Part shown: in pieces, positions 28,201 to 35,062 of the stretch
Layout of the letters: each line of letters opens with the position of its first letter
How positions within the stretch are numbered: position 1 is the stretch's first letter
Assembly: GCF_003752465.1 (NCBI RefSeq)
Contig: NZ_RKHJ01000001.1
Coordinates: 1,364,001 to 1,428,000, forward strand
From: Agrococcus jenensis
GTDB lineage: Bacteria > Actinomycetota > Actinomycetes > Actinomycetales > Microbacteriaceae
Direction of reading: 5' to 3'
DNA length: 64,000 nucleotides
Position numbers and translations under genes: made by a program
Notes under the pieces: model-generated
Database searches by the model: none
What the model saw: the letters and a program-made list of their open reading frames with translations, nothing else
What the model was told of the DNA's origin: nothing

Positions 28201-29849
28201 GCACGCTCATCGCGGCGACGCAGCAGGCGCGCATCCCGGCGCCCCGGCGCCCGTGGCTCGACGACCTCGCCGCGACCGTCGACCTGCGCGACCTGCCCAT
28301 CGAGGGCGACGCGAAGATCGTGCTCGGCAAGGCCGACGTGCCGGAGCGCCAGCGCCAGGACCCCGTGCACCTCCTGCCCGACCGCGACGGCTCGATGCTC
28401 GTCTACGGCACGTCCGGCTCGGGCAAGTCGACGCTCCTGAAGACGATCGGCACGGCCGCCGGCATGCGGCCGGAGCTCGGCAGCGCCGAGGTCTACGGGC
28501 TCGACTTCGCCTCCGGCGCGCTCAAGTCGCTCGAGGTGCTGCCGCACGTCGGCTCGATCATCGCCGGCGACGACGCCGAGCGCGTGCAGCGGCTGCTGCG
28601 CTCGCTCGGGCGCGAGCTCGACCGCCGCGGCAAGGCGTTCGCCGCCGCGAACGCCGCCAACCTGACGGAGTACCGCGACCTCGTCGACCCCGGCGCCTCG
28701 CGCATCTTCCTGCTGCTCGACAACTTCCCGCAGTTCAAGGCCGACTGGGAGGTGACGAGCGCCCGCTCGCCGTTCTACCAGGTGTTCATGCGCATCCTCG
28801 GCGAGGGCCGGCCGCTCGGCATCCACGCGATCGCCACGGCCGACCGCTCGGGGGCCGTGCCGACCGCGGTGAGCTCGAACATCTCGCGCCGCGTCGTGCT
28901 GCGGCTCTCGGACGAGTCGGGCTACATGCTCGTGGGCGCGCCCAAGGACGTGCTCGACGACCGGTCGGCGCCCGGCAGGGGCATCGTCGACGGCCTCGAG
29001 ATGCAGGTGGCGGTGCTCGGCGGCACGCCCAACGTCGCCGAGCAGTCGAAGCTCATGGCGCAGCTCGCGCAGTCGCTGCGCGAGCACGGCGCGAAGGACG
29101 TCGAGGAGATCGGCGCCCTGCCCACCCGGCTCGCGCTCGAGCAGCTGCCCGACCGCGTCGACGACCTGCCGGTCATCGGCGTCGCGGAGGACACGCTCGC
29201 GGCGCGCGACTTCGATCCGATCGGCACGTTCATCGTCGCCGGCCCTCCGGGGTCGGGCAAGACGAACGCCATGAAGGCGCTCGTCGTCGCGATGGAGCGC
29301 TTCGACCCGGCGGTGAAGCTGTTCCACTTCGGCGGCCGCCGCTCGGTGCTGCACGACTGGCGCCCGTGGGTGCGCAGCGTCACCCGGCCGGATGCGGCGA
29401 AGGAGCTCGCGAAGGAGCTCGCCGAGATCGTCGCCGACGAGACGATCCCCGGGCGGATCATGATCGTCGTCGAGAACGTGCCGCAGTTCGCGGACTCTGA
29501 CGCGGAGCGCGCGCTCAAGGAGCTCTTCCAGGCGATCAACCGGAGCGACCACCTGCTCGTCGGCGACGCCGACGTCACGCAGGTCACGGGTGGCTACGGG
29601 TTCATCGGCGACTTCAAGGCCGGGCGCAAGGGCATCATCCTGAAGCCCGACGCCTACGACGGCGACTCGGTCTTCAAGGTGCCGTTCCCCAAGGTCAAGC
29701 GCTCGGACTTCCCAGAGGGCCGCGGCATCTTCGTGCAGCAGGGCCGCGCCGTCACGGTGCAGGTGCCGCTCGTGCCGGAGAGCGCCGCGCGGCGCCCCGC
29801 CCCGGTCGTCGAGGTGCCGACGGCGGAGCCCGTGACGGCCTCGGAATGA
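25275..29849 (+). CDS. EssC/EccC-like FtsK/SpoIIIE ATPase with FHA domain
   Basis: A 1524-aa predicted motor ATPase of a type VII-like secretion system, starting at GTG 25275. Residues 1-90 resemble the ubiquitin-like N-terminal region found in such systems. An FHA domain covers about 115-195 (ATIGRDASNDIVL, VSKRHARIE, SANGVLV). Two membrane helices follow at about 247-290. Three P-loop ATPase domains follow: GGTTGSGKSEF (about 718), YGTSGSGKSTL (about 1045) and VAGPPGSGKTNA (about 1323), with Walker B LVLVVDEFAAL in the first. Firmicute EssC proteins have N-terminal FHA domains and actinobacterial EccC normally does not, so this is closer to EssC in architecture. EccB, EccD, EccE and mycosin genes are not seen nearby. 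It is the last gene of the long operon. Confidence 0.93.
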   Translation: MKVKLTLHRTATDPTDVVITADSTATVEDVARQIALADPARSIPFADTDTLSLAVAPPTEQALVQLQPDALIGEAPIGSGFHTQVVNLGAGGVRRGGPAGSALEVVAVLRAVSGPLAGQEFQLGRGHATIGRDASNDIVLADQLVSKRHARIEVGAHIEVVDLNSANGVLVDGGLVSRLRVVPGARFTIGDTELTVSLAGAFDASGPDPVLERGGALMFNRSPRVEARYPGTDFKGPRMPKEIIQRLFPWPMLVTPILLAGAMFAMTNNPRSILIALMTPLMLLGNFINMKTQNGQKQKFEVQMFESRYEELEELLYREKPKEEQVRGMEVPPVAEVFEHAMRLGPMLWTRRPEHWNFLSVRLGTCRAESRNSIKEDEIQDGLPDYVERVDRLRERYRYVDDVPIVESFSAVGSIGIAGPKSLTADALRGLAVQLYGLHAPNELVTVAICDAAWTSELEWMKWLPHTTSETSPFSQMPLADSATAGTALLNALEELVLGRSKQAAPDRKTPFDEDWDPMRYGSDVERAAKDTVTSIQTSVVLVVTNDAPVDRPRLTQILERGAAVGVYGVFVAPTVESLPAVCRSFVDVSGGLEAARVGTVRSGVDYEGARVEGVSGEYMQMFAKRLAPVVDASIVINDSSDIPEQVSFLSLVGPDLAEEPGAVIDRWRQNNTILDRSGGTKPRLKKSGTLRAIMGQGATDAMTLDLRTQGPHALVGGTTGSGKSEFLQAWVLGMAAAHSPDRVTFLFVDYKGGSAFADCVELPHCVGLVTDLSPHLVRRALTSLRAELHHREHLFNRKKAKDLLELEKRQDPETPPALVLVVDEFAALAGEVPEFVDGVVDIAQRGRSLGIHLILATQRPAGVIKDNLRANTNLRVALRMADESDSKDVVDDTIAASFPPSIPGRGIAKTGPGRLVPFQAAYAGGWTRPDEVQVADVKVAELRFGSEQRWEPETAPESDAHDEDLGPNDQKRIVRTLIAATQQARIPAPRRPWLDDLAATVDLRDLPIEGDAKIVLGKADVPERQRQDPVHLLPDRDGSMLVYGTSGSGKSTLLKTIGTAAGMRPELGSAEVYGLDFASGALKSLEVLPHVGSIIAGDDAERVQRLLRSLGRELDRRGKAFAAANAANLTEYRDLVDPGASRIFLLLDNFPQFKADWEVTSARSPFYQVFMRILGEGRPLGIHAIATADRSGAVPTAVSSNISRRVVLRLSDESGYMLVGAPKDVLDDRSAPGRGIVDGLEMQVAVLGGTPNVAEQSKLMAQLAQSLREHGAKDVEEIGALPTRLALEQLPDRVDDLPVIGVAEDTLAARDFDPIGTFIVAGPPGSGKTNAMKALVVAMERFDPAVKLFHFGGRRSVLHDWRPWVRSVTRPDAAKELAKELAEIVADETIPGRIMIVVENVPQFADSDAERALKELFQAINRSDHLLVGDADVTQVTGGYGFIGDFKAGRKGIILKPDAYDGDSVFKVPFPKVKRSDFPEGRGIFVQQGRAVTVQVPLVPESAARRPAPVVEVPTAEPVTASE

Positions 29850-29858
29850 GCGCGCGGC

Positions 29859-29904
29859 ATGGGGACTCCTCCCCATCGCGCGCCCAGGATCCGATGCGTA
29901 GCGT
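29859..29904 (+). promoter_or_regulatory. Shared promoter element, copy 1
   Basis: ATGGGG (29859-29864), 6 nt, then CCCCAT (29871-29876), a perfect inverted repeat. It is followed by CGCGCGC and, exactly 22 nt after CCCCAT, by the -10-like TAGCGT (29899-29904). The same layout precedes the genes at 30404 and 34103. It should drive the WXG100-like gene at 29959 with a leader of about 50 nt. Confidence 0.7.
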
Positions 29905-29958
29905 GATGCTCGAGTGGCCCGGACGGGTCGACGGAGCAGATCAGAAGGGGACGGGCCA

Positions 29959-30246
29959 ATGAGCGATTTCGGTGCTTCTTACGCCGAGATGGAGTCGGTG
30001 GCGGGCAAGCTCGACACCGGCCGTGAGGACATCTCGGGGGTCCTGAAGGACCTGAAGAGCCAGGTGGACACCCTGCTGGGTGAGGACTTCAAGACGCAGC
30101 ACGCGTCGGGCAAGTTCGGCGAGGGCTACGAGGAGCTGACGACGGGCCTGGAGCAGGCCATCGAGGGCATCTCGGACATGGGTGAGGCGCTGCGCGGCAT
30201 GATGCAGGCGATCCAGTCGCTCGACGAGCAGATGGCCGGCAGCTGA
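29959..30246 (+). CDS. WXG100-like secreted protein, copy 1
   Basis: A 95-aa all-helical protein of ESAT-6/WXG100 size and pattern: helix (SYAEMESVAGKLDTGREDIS), a turn around residues 50-60, then helix (EGYEELTTGLEQAIEGIS). These proteins are typical substrates of EssC/EccC ATPases. The Trp-x-Gly turn is replaced by DFKTQHASGKF, so it is a diverged member. The ATG at 29959 follows a GAAGGGGACGGG RBS. The gene is identical to the gene at 34103 apart from one silent base in codon 7 (T at 29979), and the identity runs 8 nt past the stop. It has its own promoter element and terminator, so it is probably expressed separately and strongly. Confidence 0.85.
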   Translation: MSDFGASYAEMESVAGKLDTGREDISGVLKDLKSQVDTLLGEDFKTQHASGKFGEGYEELTTGLEQAIEGISDMGEALRGMMQAIQSLDEQMAGS

Positions 30247-30263
30247 GCTGACGCACGACCGAC

Positions 30264-30297
30264 GATGAGGGCCCGGCGACGCCGCCGGGTCCTCATC
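30264..30297 (+). terminator. Terminator after WXG100 copy 1
   Basis: A 15-bp stem (GATGAGGGCCCGGCG with CGCCGGGTCCTCATC, one G-U pair) and a 4-nt loop. It separates the WXG100 gene from the next unit. Confidence 0.8.
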
Positions 30298-30314
30298 AGG
30301 TCGGGGGCGGCTGC

Positions 30315-30360
30315 CCGGGCAGTCCTCCCCATGGCGCGCATGCGCCGCCCTGCATACGTT
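30315..30360 (+). promoter_or_regulatory. Shared promoter element, copy 2
   Basis: CCCCAT (30327-30332) is followed by GGCGCGC and, 22 nt later, by TACGTT (30355-30360). The left half is degraded to CCGGGC (30315-30320), but the spacer AGTCCT matches the copy 1 spacer. The start codon at 30404 lies 44 nt past the -10 box. Confidence 0.65.
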
Positions 30361-30403
30361 GGATCCGGGCCGTGGACCACGGCCGAAGCCAAGGAGAGAC
30401 CCG

Positions 30404-30700
30404 ATGGATGTCCTGATCAAGTTCAGCGACCTCAGCACGCTCAACGACTACCTCGTCGCGATCGTGGCCGAGTTCGACGCCGCTGAGAGCCGCGCCGACA
30501 AGCTCGAGGACGCGATCGGCGACCCCTTCGGCCGCAACGACCTGCGCGAGGCGGTCGAGGACTTCGAGGACCGCTGGGACGACAAGCGCGACGAGCTGCG
30601 CGACGGCATCAAGCAGGTGCAGGCGCACGTGCAGGGCGTGATCGAGGGCTTCACCGACTGGGACGTCGAGACCGCCGCGGGCATGACGACGACGTCATGA
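30404..30700 (+). CDS. Small helical WXG100-like protein
   Basis: A 98-aa, highly charged, helical protein with an ESX-type length. The ATG at 30404 follows an AAGGAGAG RBS. The pattern is helix (LNDYLVAIVAEFDAAESRAD), a turn region, then helix (DELRDGIKQVQAHVQGVIEG), with Trp in DRWDDKRDEL where the WXG turn would be expected. It may be the heterodimer partner or a chaperone of the larger protein encoded 61 nt downstream, as small Esx-like proteins accompany larger substrates in other type VII loci. The family assignment is tentative; the gene itself is convincing because of its RBS, promoter element and position. Confidence 0.7.
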   Translation: MDVLIKFSDLSTLNDYLVAIVAEFDAAESRADKLEDAIGDPFGRNDLREAVEDFEDRWDDKRDELRDGIKQVQAHVQGVIEGFTDWDVETAAGMTTTS

Positions 30701-30761
30701 CCGCGCGCATCCCCGCCCGACCGACGACCGCCCGCATCCCTACCCCTTCGAGGAGCACACG

Positions 30762-31964
30762 ATGAGCTGGATGGAACACTCGCCGAAGGGCCGCAGGATC
30801 GAGCGCGTCGAGGGCAAGCCCGGCCGCATCCAGACGCGGGGCCTCGAGATCGAGCAGCTCGGCCAGATGATGATCGACAGCGCGACGGTGCTGCAGAGCC
30901 TCGCCGACGGCACCGACGGCCTCAAGGGCAAGGCGGCAGACACGCTGCGCCAGGGCGTCGGCGACGTGCACGGCACGCTCAAGGAGGCGGGGGAGCTGTA
31001 CCGCCCGACGGGCCCGGTCGTCTACGACTACGGCGTCGCGCTCGCGACCGACCAGCCGGCGATCGACGGCCACGTCGCGCGCTGCGAGACGCTGTGGGAG
31101 GCGTACGTGTCGCTCCCCGGCTCGCTCGAGCCGCGTGGCACGGGCGGCTGGTTCGAGCCCGAGGCCGACAGCCCCGAGGCCGCGGAGCAGGCGGCCGAGG
31201 ACGAGGCGAAGCGCCTCGCCTACGCCGCCTGGGAGACCGAGGCGAAGGGCTTCGACGACGACTACGACTCCTGGGAGTCGGCGTTCGAGAAGGCGACCGA
31301 CCGCGTGGGCGACGTGCTCGCGGGCAAGATCAAGGACTCCTTCTGGGACGACCTCGACGGCTTCGTCGCCGGGGCGCTGCAGGTGCTGAAGTGGGTGGGC
31401 ATCGCCCTCGCCATCGCCGCGCTCGTGATCGGCGGCCCGATCGTCGCCGCGCTCGCGGCGATCGTCGCCGTCGCGACCCTCGTGCTGACGCTCTACCAGT
31501 ACAGCCGCAAGGATGCCGACCTGCTCGACGTCGGGATCGCGGCGATCGGCGTGCTGCCGATCGGCAGCCTCGGCAAGCTCGCGAAGGGCAAGGACGGCCT
31601 CAAGGGCATCGCCGACGACACGCTCGGCGGGCTCCTCACCGGTCCCGGCCGCTCGGCGCTGCGCACCGAGGTGTCGCAGGTGATCGGGTCGGGTCGCGCG
31701 GCGTACGCGTTCAGCGGCTCGATGCGCGAGGGCATCAAGAACGGCTTCTCGCACTTCGCGCGCAACCACGGCCAGCAGGGGCGCCTCGTCGACTCGATCG
31801 CGCGCCTGTTCACGGGCAAGGACGCGGCGAAGATCGGCGGCATGACGAACGGCGCGGAGATCCTCGTGACGGTCTGGTGGAACCAGCTCGGGCGCGTCAA
31901 CCAGGGCCTGTCGTGGGGCACGGGCGAGGGCCTCTGGCCCCGGTTCTTCAGCCCCGCTGGCTAG
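30762..31964 (+). CDS. Candidate type VII-like substrate with central hydrophobic region
   Basis: A 400-aa protein; the ATG at 30762 follows a GAGGAG RBS. Residues 1-180 are helical with an LXG/WXG-like arrangement (LEIEQLGQMMIDSATVLQSL, then TLRQGVGDVHGTLKEAGELY). Residues about 210-250 are strongly hydrophobic (VGIALAIAALVIGGPIVAAL), followed by GIAAIGVLPIGSLGKLAKG. This helical N-terminus plus hydrophobic pre-toxin region resembles polymorphic toxins exported by type VII systems. The last 130 residues (SRKDADLL onwards to FFSPAG) show no nuclease, ADP-ribosylase or peptidase motif that I recognise. It is probably co-transcribed with the 98-aa gene. No immunity protein can be assigned with confidence. 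Confidence 0.75.
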   Translation: MSWMEHSPKGRRIERVEGKPGRIQTRGLEIEQLGQMMIDSATVLQSLADGTDGLKGKAADTLRQGVGDVHGTLKEAGELYRPTGPVVYDYGVALATDQPAIDGHVARCETLWEAYVSLPGSLEPRGTGGWFEPEADSPEAAEQAAEDEAKRLAYAAWETEAKGFDDDYDSWESAFEKATDRVGDVLAGKIKDSFWDDLDGFVAGALQVLKWVGIALAIAALVIGGPIVAALAAIVAVATLVLTLYQYSRKDADLLDVGIAAIGVLPIGSLGKLAKGKDGLKGIADDTLGGLLTGPGRSALRTEVSQVIGSGRAAYAFSGSMREGIKNGFSHFARNHGQQGRLVDSIARLFTGKDAAKIGGMTNGAEILVTVWWNQLGRVNQGLSWGTGEGLWPRFFSPAG

Positions 31965-31974
31965 GCTCTCGCGC

Positions 31975-32586
31975 GTGACGACTTCCCTGCGCGAGGCCCT
32001 CGGCGCGACCGATCCACAGTTCGACATCACGCTCCCCGCGGGCTGGGTGCGGATGGACGCGAGCGACGCGTCGCGCGACGCGCTGCTCGCGCAGGCGCGC
32101 GCCCGCTTCCTCACCGCGCAGCGGCCCGACCTCTGGGCGCAGGTGCGCGCGTCGATCGACCGCGCGTTCGAGGAGCTGCGCCGCGTGCGCGGCGAGGCGA
32201 TCATGCTGCAGCTCGAGAGCGGTGACGACGCGCCCTTCGTGCCGGCGTCGATCACGGCGACGATCCTCTCGGCGGAGCAGGGGCTCGACGACCACATGGC
32301 GCAGCTCATCGCGGGCGGCGCCACCGCGCTCGACGGCGACCGGCGCTTCGTGCGCAGCGAGTCGACCGACGAGGTCTCGCAGGACGGCGTGCGGCTCGGG
32401 GTCACGACGGTGCACTACTTCACGCCCGTGCCGGGGACGCGGCGCCGCCGGGCGCTCGCGCTCAGCGCCGTCATGCCGCATCCGCCCGGGATCGATCCCG
32501 ACGACCGGCTGCTCGCCGCCACGAGGCTGCTGCTCGACGCGCACGTGTCGACGGTGCGCTGGCGGCGCTCGGAGGCCGGCGCGTGA
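31975..32586 (+). CDS. Hypothetical protein, first of three coupled genes
   Basis: A 203-aa soluble protein without a family I recognise. It starts at GTG 31975, only 7 nt after a TAGGCT -10-like box (31962-31967), suggesting a leaderless mRNA. The sequence is mixed alpha/beta (FDITLPAGWVRMDASD, then VTTVHYFTPVPGTRRRRALALS), reminiscent of small lipoprotein/chaperone folds, with no signal peptide. Its stop overlaps the next start (GTGA). It lies between the candidate substrate and WXG100 copy 2, so a chaperone, immunity or accessory role is possible. Confidence 0.65.
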   Translation: MTTSLREALGATDPQFDITLPAGWVRMDASDASRDALLAQARARFLTAQRPDLWAQVRASIDRAFEELRRVRGEAIMLQLESGDDAPFVPASITATILSAEQGLDDHMAQLIAGGATALDGDRRFVRSESTDEVSQDGVRLGVTTVHYFTPVPGTRRRRALALSAVMPHPPGIDPDDRLLAATRLLLDAHVSTVRWRRSEAGA

Positions 32587-33218
32587 GCCGCCGGTCCGTC
32601 GCGGCGCTCGCCCACGCCGACGCCGACCGCTGCATCGTGCTGCCCCACCTCGACCAGCCGCTCGACCGCGAGGCGTGGCTCGACGCCGCGACCGAGGCCG
32701 GCGTCGCGGCGAGCGCCCACTGGGAGCTCACCGAGCCTGCCTTCGTGCGGGCGACCGTGGAGCACGCGCTGTCGAAGCGCGCGCCGCAGGACGTGCTCGC
32801 GCTGCAGCTGTGGCCGGACGACGCCCCGATCGCCGGCGTCGTGCGGGTCTCGACCCACGACGCCGAGGGGCTCGAGGCGGTCGCCGCGCGGCTCGCGTCG
32901 AGCGGGGCGGCGCGCATCGACCGCATCGACGGCGCGATGGGCGCGGGATGCGAGTGGCTGCACCTCGCGCCGATCCCCGGCGAGTCGGAGGACGGCCTGG
33001 TCGGCTGGCAGGCGGTCTTCGCCGGCGACGAGGTCGACGTGCTCGTCACGCTCGAGCCGACGGTGCCGCAGCTGCTGCCCGCGCTGCTCGACGACGCGCG
33101 AGCGCTCGCGGCCGACCTCGTGATCGAGGTCGACGGCCGCCCCATGCGCGCGCTCGCGCTGCCGGAGCGGCTCGGGCTCGAGGTGGGGGAGAGCTGGGCG
33201 CCGGAGGACGACGCGTGA
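32583..33218 (+). CDS. Hypothetical protein, second of three coupled genes
   Basis: A 211-aa soluble, acidic protein with no family I recognise. The GTG start overlaps the previous stop by 4 nt and its stop overlaps the next start by 4 nt. It has no signal peptide, no membrane helix and no catalytic motif. Segments such as IDRIDGAMGAGCEWLHLAPIP and LVGWQAVFAGDEVDVLVTLE suggest a mixed alpha/beta fold like that of its upstream neighbour. The strict coupling suggests that the three products work together. Confidence 0.65.
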   Translation: MSRRSVAALAHADADRCIVLPHLDQPLDREAWLDAATEAGVAASAHWELTEPAFVRATVEHALSKRAPQDVLALQLWPDDAPIAGVVRVSTHDAEGLEAVAARLASSGAARIDRIDGAMGAGCEWLHLAPIPGESEDGLVGWQAVFAGDEVDVLVTLEPTVPQLLPALLDDARALAADLVIEVDGRPMRALALPERLGLEVGESWAPEDDA

Positions 33219-33979
33219 GCGGCCGGCGCTCCGCGAGCGAGTGGGTGCGCGAGCGCCCGCGCGGGGCGCGGGTGGACTGGGCGGAGCTCGAGGCCCGCGT
33301 GCTGCGCGACCAGCCCGCGGCGCTGCGGTCGCTCGGCGTCGCGGGGCGCGTCGTGCGCACGGAGGGCCGCGGCTGGCAGCTCGGGTTCGGCATCGCGGTG
33401 CTGCTCGCGACGGTCGTCGGCCTCGCGGTGGTGTGGGCGCCGATCTGGGGCCTCGCGACGCTCGCGGGCGACGCGTTCGGCCGCGTCGACGTCGACGGCG
33501 CCACGGCGATCCCGGTGGCCGGCATCGCGATGGTCGTCGCGGGCCTCGCGCAGGTCGTGCTGCTGCTGCGCACCGTGCGCGGCCGCTCCGGCGGCGACGG
33601 CGGCTCGATCGGCGCCGGCATCGCCGTGCTGGGCGTGCTCACCGCCGTCGGCATCGCCGTGGTGGGTGACCGGCAGGACGTGCCGGCGTGGCAGGCGTGG
33701 TTCGCGGTCGCGCTCGTCGGCGCCGGCATCGGCGCGCTGCACGCGGTGCTCGCTCGACGCGCGCGGCCGCGGGGCGAGCGCGCGACGAGCGCCGGACCCG
33801 ACCCCGAGGCCGCCGCGGCGGCCGTGCGCGAGCTCGACCCCGCGGTGCGGGGCGAGCTCGAGGCCGACCGGCGGGCGGCGGTCGAGTGGCTGCGACTGCA
33901 CGGCGCGATCGGCCCCGACGAGGCGGCTGCGGCGCTCGACGTCGAGCTCGGGCGGCTCGGCGCGACGCTCGGCCGCTGA
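33215..33979 (+). CDS. Membrane protein, third of three coupled genes
   Basis: A 254-aa protein starting at GTG 33215, overlapping the previous stop. A basic N-terminus is followed by about four membrane helices between residues 55 and 190 (FGIAVLLATVVGLAVVWAPI, IPVAGIAMVVAGLAQVVLLL, AGIAVLGVLTAVGIAVV, AWFAVALVGAGIGALHAVL). A cytosolic C-terminal tail of about 75 residues ends in a helical region (HGAIGPDEAAAALDVELGRL). I do not recognise the family. It may be the membrane partner of the two preceding soluble proteins. Confidence 0.7.
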   Translation: MSGRRSASEWVRERPRGARVDWAELEARVLRDQPAALRSLGVAGRVVRTEGRGWQLGFGIAVLLATVVGLAVVWAPIWGLATLAGDAFGRVDVDGATAIPVAGIAMVVAGLAQVVLLLRTVRGRSGGDGGSIGAGIAVLGVLTAVGIAVVGDRQDVPAWQAWFAVALVGAGIGALHAVLARRARPRGERATSAGPDPEAAAAAVRELDPAVRGELEADRRAAVEWLRLHGAIGPDEAAAALDVELGRLGATLGR

Positions 33980-34002
33980 CGCGGCGGCCCGTCGGTCGGG
34001 GC

Positions 34003-34048
34003 ATGGGCACCTCTCCCCATCGCGCTCCCGGTGTGCGCTCCGTAGGTT
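34003..34048 (+). promoter_or_regulatory. Shared promoter element, copy 3
   Basis: ATGGGC (34003-34008), 6 nt, CCCCAT (34015-34020), then CGCGCTC and TAGGTT (34043-34048) exactly 22 nt after CCCCAT. It drives WXG100 copy 2. Apart from these boxes, the upstream DNA of copies 1 and 3 differs, so the conservation looks functional rather than part of the gene duplication. Confidence 0.7.
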
Positions 34049-34102
34049 TGCTCGCAGGTGGTCCGGTCGGGCCCCAGAACTCGATTCGATGAGGAGACGG
34101 CT

Positions 34103-34390
34103 ATGAGCGATTTCGGTGCTTCCTACGCCGAGATGGAGTCGGTGGCGGGCAAGCTCGACACCGGCCGTGAGGACATCTCGGGGGTCCTGAAGGACCTGAA
34201 GAGCCAGGTGGACACCCTGCTGGGTGAGGACTTCAAGACGCAGCACGCGTCGGGCAAGTTCGGCGAGGGCTACGAGGAGCTGACGACGGGCCTGGAGCAG
34301 GCCATCGAGGGCATCTCGGACATGGGTGAGGCGCTGCGCGGCATGATGCAGGCGATCCAGTCGCTCGACGAGCAGATGGCCGGCAGCTGA
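34103..34390 (+). CDS. WXG100-like secreted protein, copy 2
   Basis: A 95-aa protein identical in sequence to the product of the gene at 29959. The DNA differs only at the third base of codon 7 (C at 34123). The RBS context differs (GAGGAGACGG), so the homology begins at the start codon. It stands alone between its own promoter element and its own terminator, immediately before the rpsL transcription unit. Retention of an identical second copy suggests either a need for high dosage or ongoing gene conversion. It is the predicted substrate of the EssC-like ATPase. Confidence 0.85.
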   Translation: MSDFGASYAEMESVAGKLDTGREDISGVLKDLKSQVDTLLGEDFKTQHASGKFGEGYEELTTGLEQAIEGISDMGEALRGMMQAIQSLDEQMAGS

Positions 34391-34405
34391 GCTGACGCGA
34401 CATCG

Positions 34406-34431
34406 AGGGGCCGACCGGGAGGTCGGCCCCT
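34406..34431 (+). terminator. Terminator after WXG100 copy 2
   Basis: An 11-bp perfect stem (AGGGGCCGACC with GGTCGGCCCCT) and a GGGA loop, followed by TCGTCGT. It isolates the secretion-like locus from the rpsL operon. Confidence 0.85.
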
Positions 34432-34451
34432 TCGTCGTGCACCGCCGACGC

Positions 34452-34481
34452 TTGACCGTGCATGGGCGGTGGCCCTATCCT
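34452..34481 (+). promoter_or_regulatory. Promoter of the rpsL-rpsG-fusA operon
   Basis: TTGACC (34452-34457), an 18-nt spacer, and TATCCT (34476-34481): the best housekeeping-sigma promoter in the window. The predicted leader is about 200 nt. I see no further gene in 34488-34687. Confidence 0.8.
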
Positions 34482-34687
34482 TGATCGGGTGTGCGCACGT
34501 GCGCGCCCTGCGTCATGCGCGGGGAGCGAGCGGGCCGCACTGGGCCGCGGACCAGAGTCCGCGATCCCCCACGGCATATCCACCACCCGCGAGGAGTGCG
34601 CGAGAGCGCGCGGTGGATCACCGATGGTGCCGGCGATGCCGGCGAACCACATCGAACCGCTGTCACCGTGCAGCAGGAAGAAGCAAC

Positions 34688-35062
34688 GTGCCCACCATCC
34701 AGCAGCTGGTCCGCAAGGGTCGGTCGCCGAAGGTCTCGAAGACCAAGGCGCCCGCTCTCAAGGCGAACCCCCAGCAGCGCGGCGTCTGCACCCGCGTCTA
34801 CACCACCACCCCGAAGAAGCCGAACTCGGCGCTGCGCAAGGTCGCCCGCGTGAAGCTCTCGAACGGCACCGAGGTCACCGCCTACATCCCCGGTGAGGGC
34901 CACAACCTCCAGGAGCACTCGATGGTGCTCGTCCGCGGCGGTCGTGTGAAGGACCTCCCCGGTGTGCGCTACAAGATCGTGCGCGGCGCGCTCGACACCC
35001 AGGCCGTGAAGAACCGCAAGCAGGCTCGCAGCCGCTACGGCGCGAAGATGGAGAAGAAGTAA
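34688..35062 (+). CDS. rpsL: 30S ribosomal protein S12
   Basis: S12 (uS12), 124 aa, part of the decoding centre of the 30S subunit. The GTG start (34688, [12 protein letters not shown]) follows a GGAAGAAG RBS. The two Lys residues linked to streptomycin resistance when mutated are wild type (TPKKPNSA and the [10 protein letters not shown] region context GGRVKDLPG). The stop overlaps the rpsG start by one base (TAATG). First gene of the str operon. Confidence 0.99.
   Translation: MPTIQQLVRKGRSPKVSKTKAPALKANPQQRGVCTRVYTTTPKKPNSALRKVARVKLSNGTEVTAYIPGEGHNLQEHSMVLVRGGRVKDLPGVRYKIVRGALDTQAVKNRKQARSRYGAKMEKK

Noticed and set aside
25200..29876. A 1558-aa minus-strand open frame across the EssC-like gene
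   Set aside because: The opposite frame has three P-loops and an FHA domain; this one is a GC artefact.
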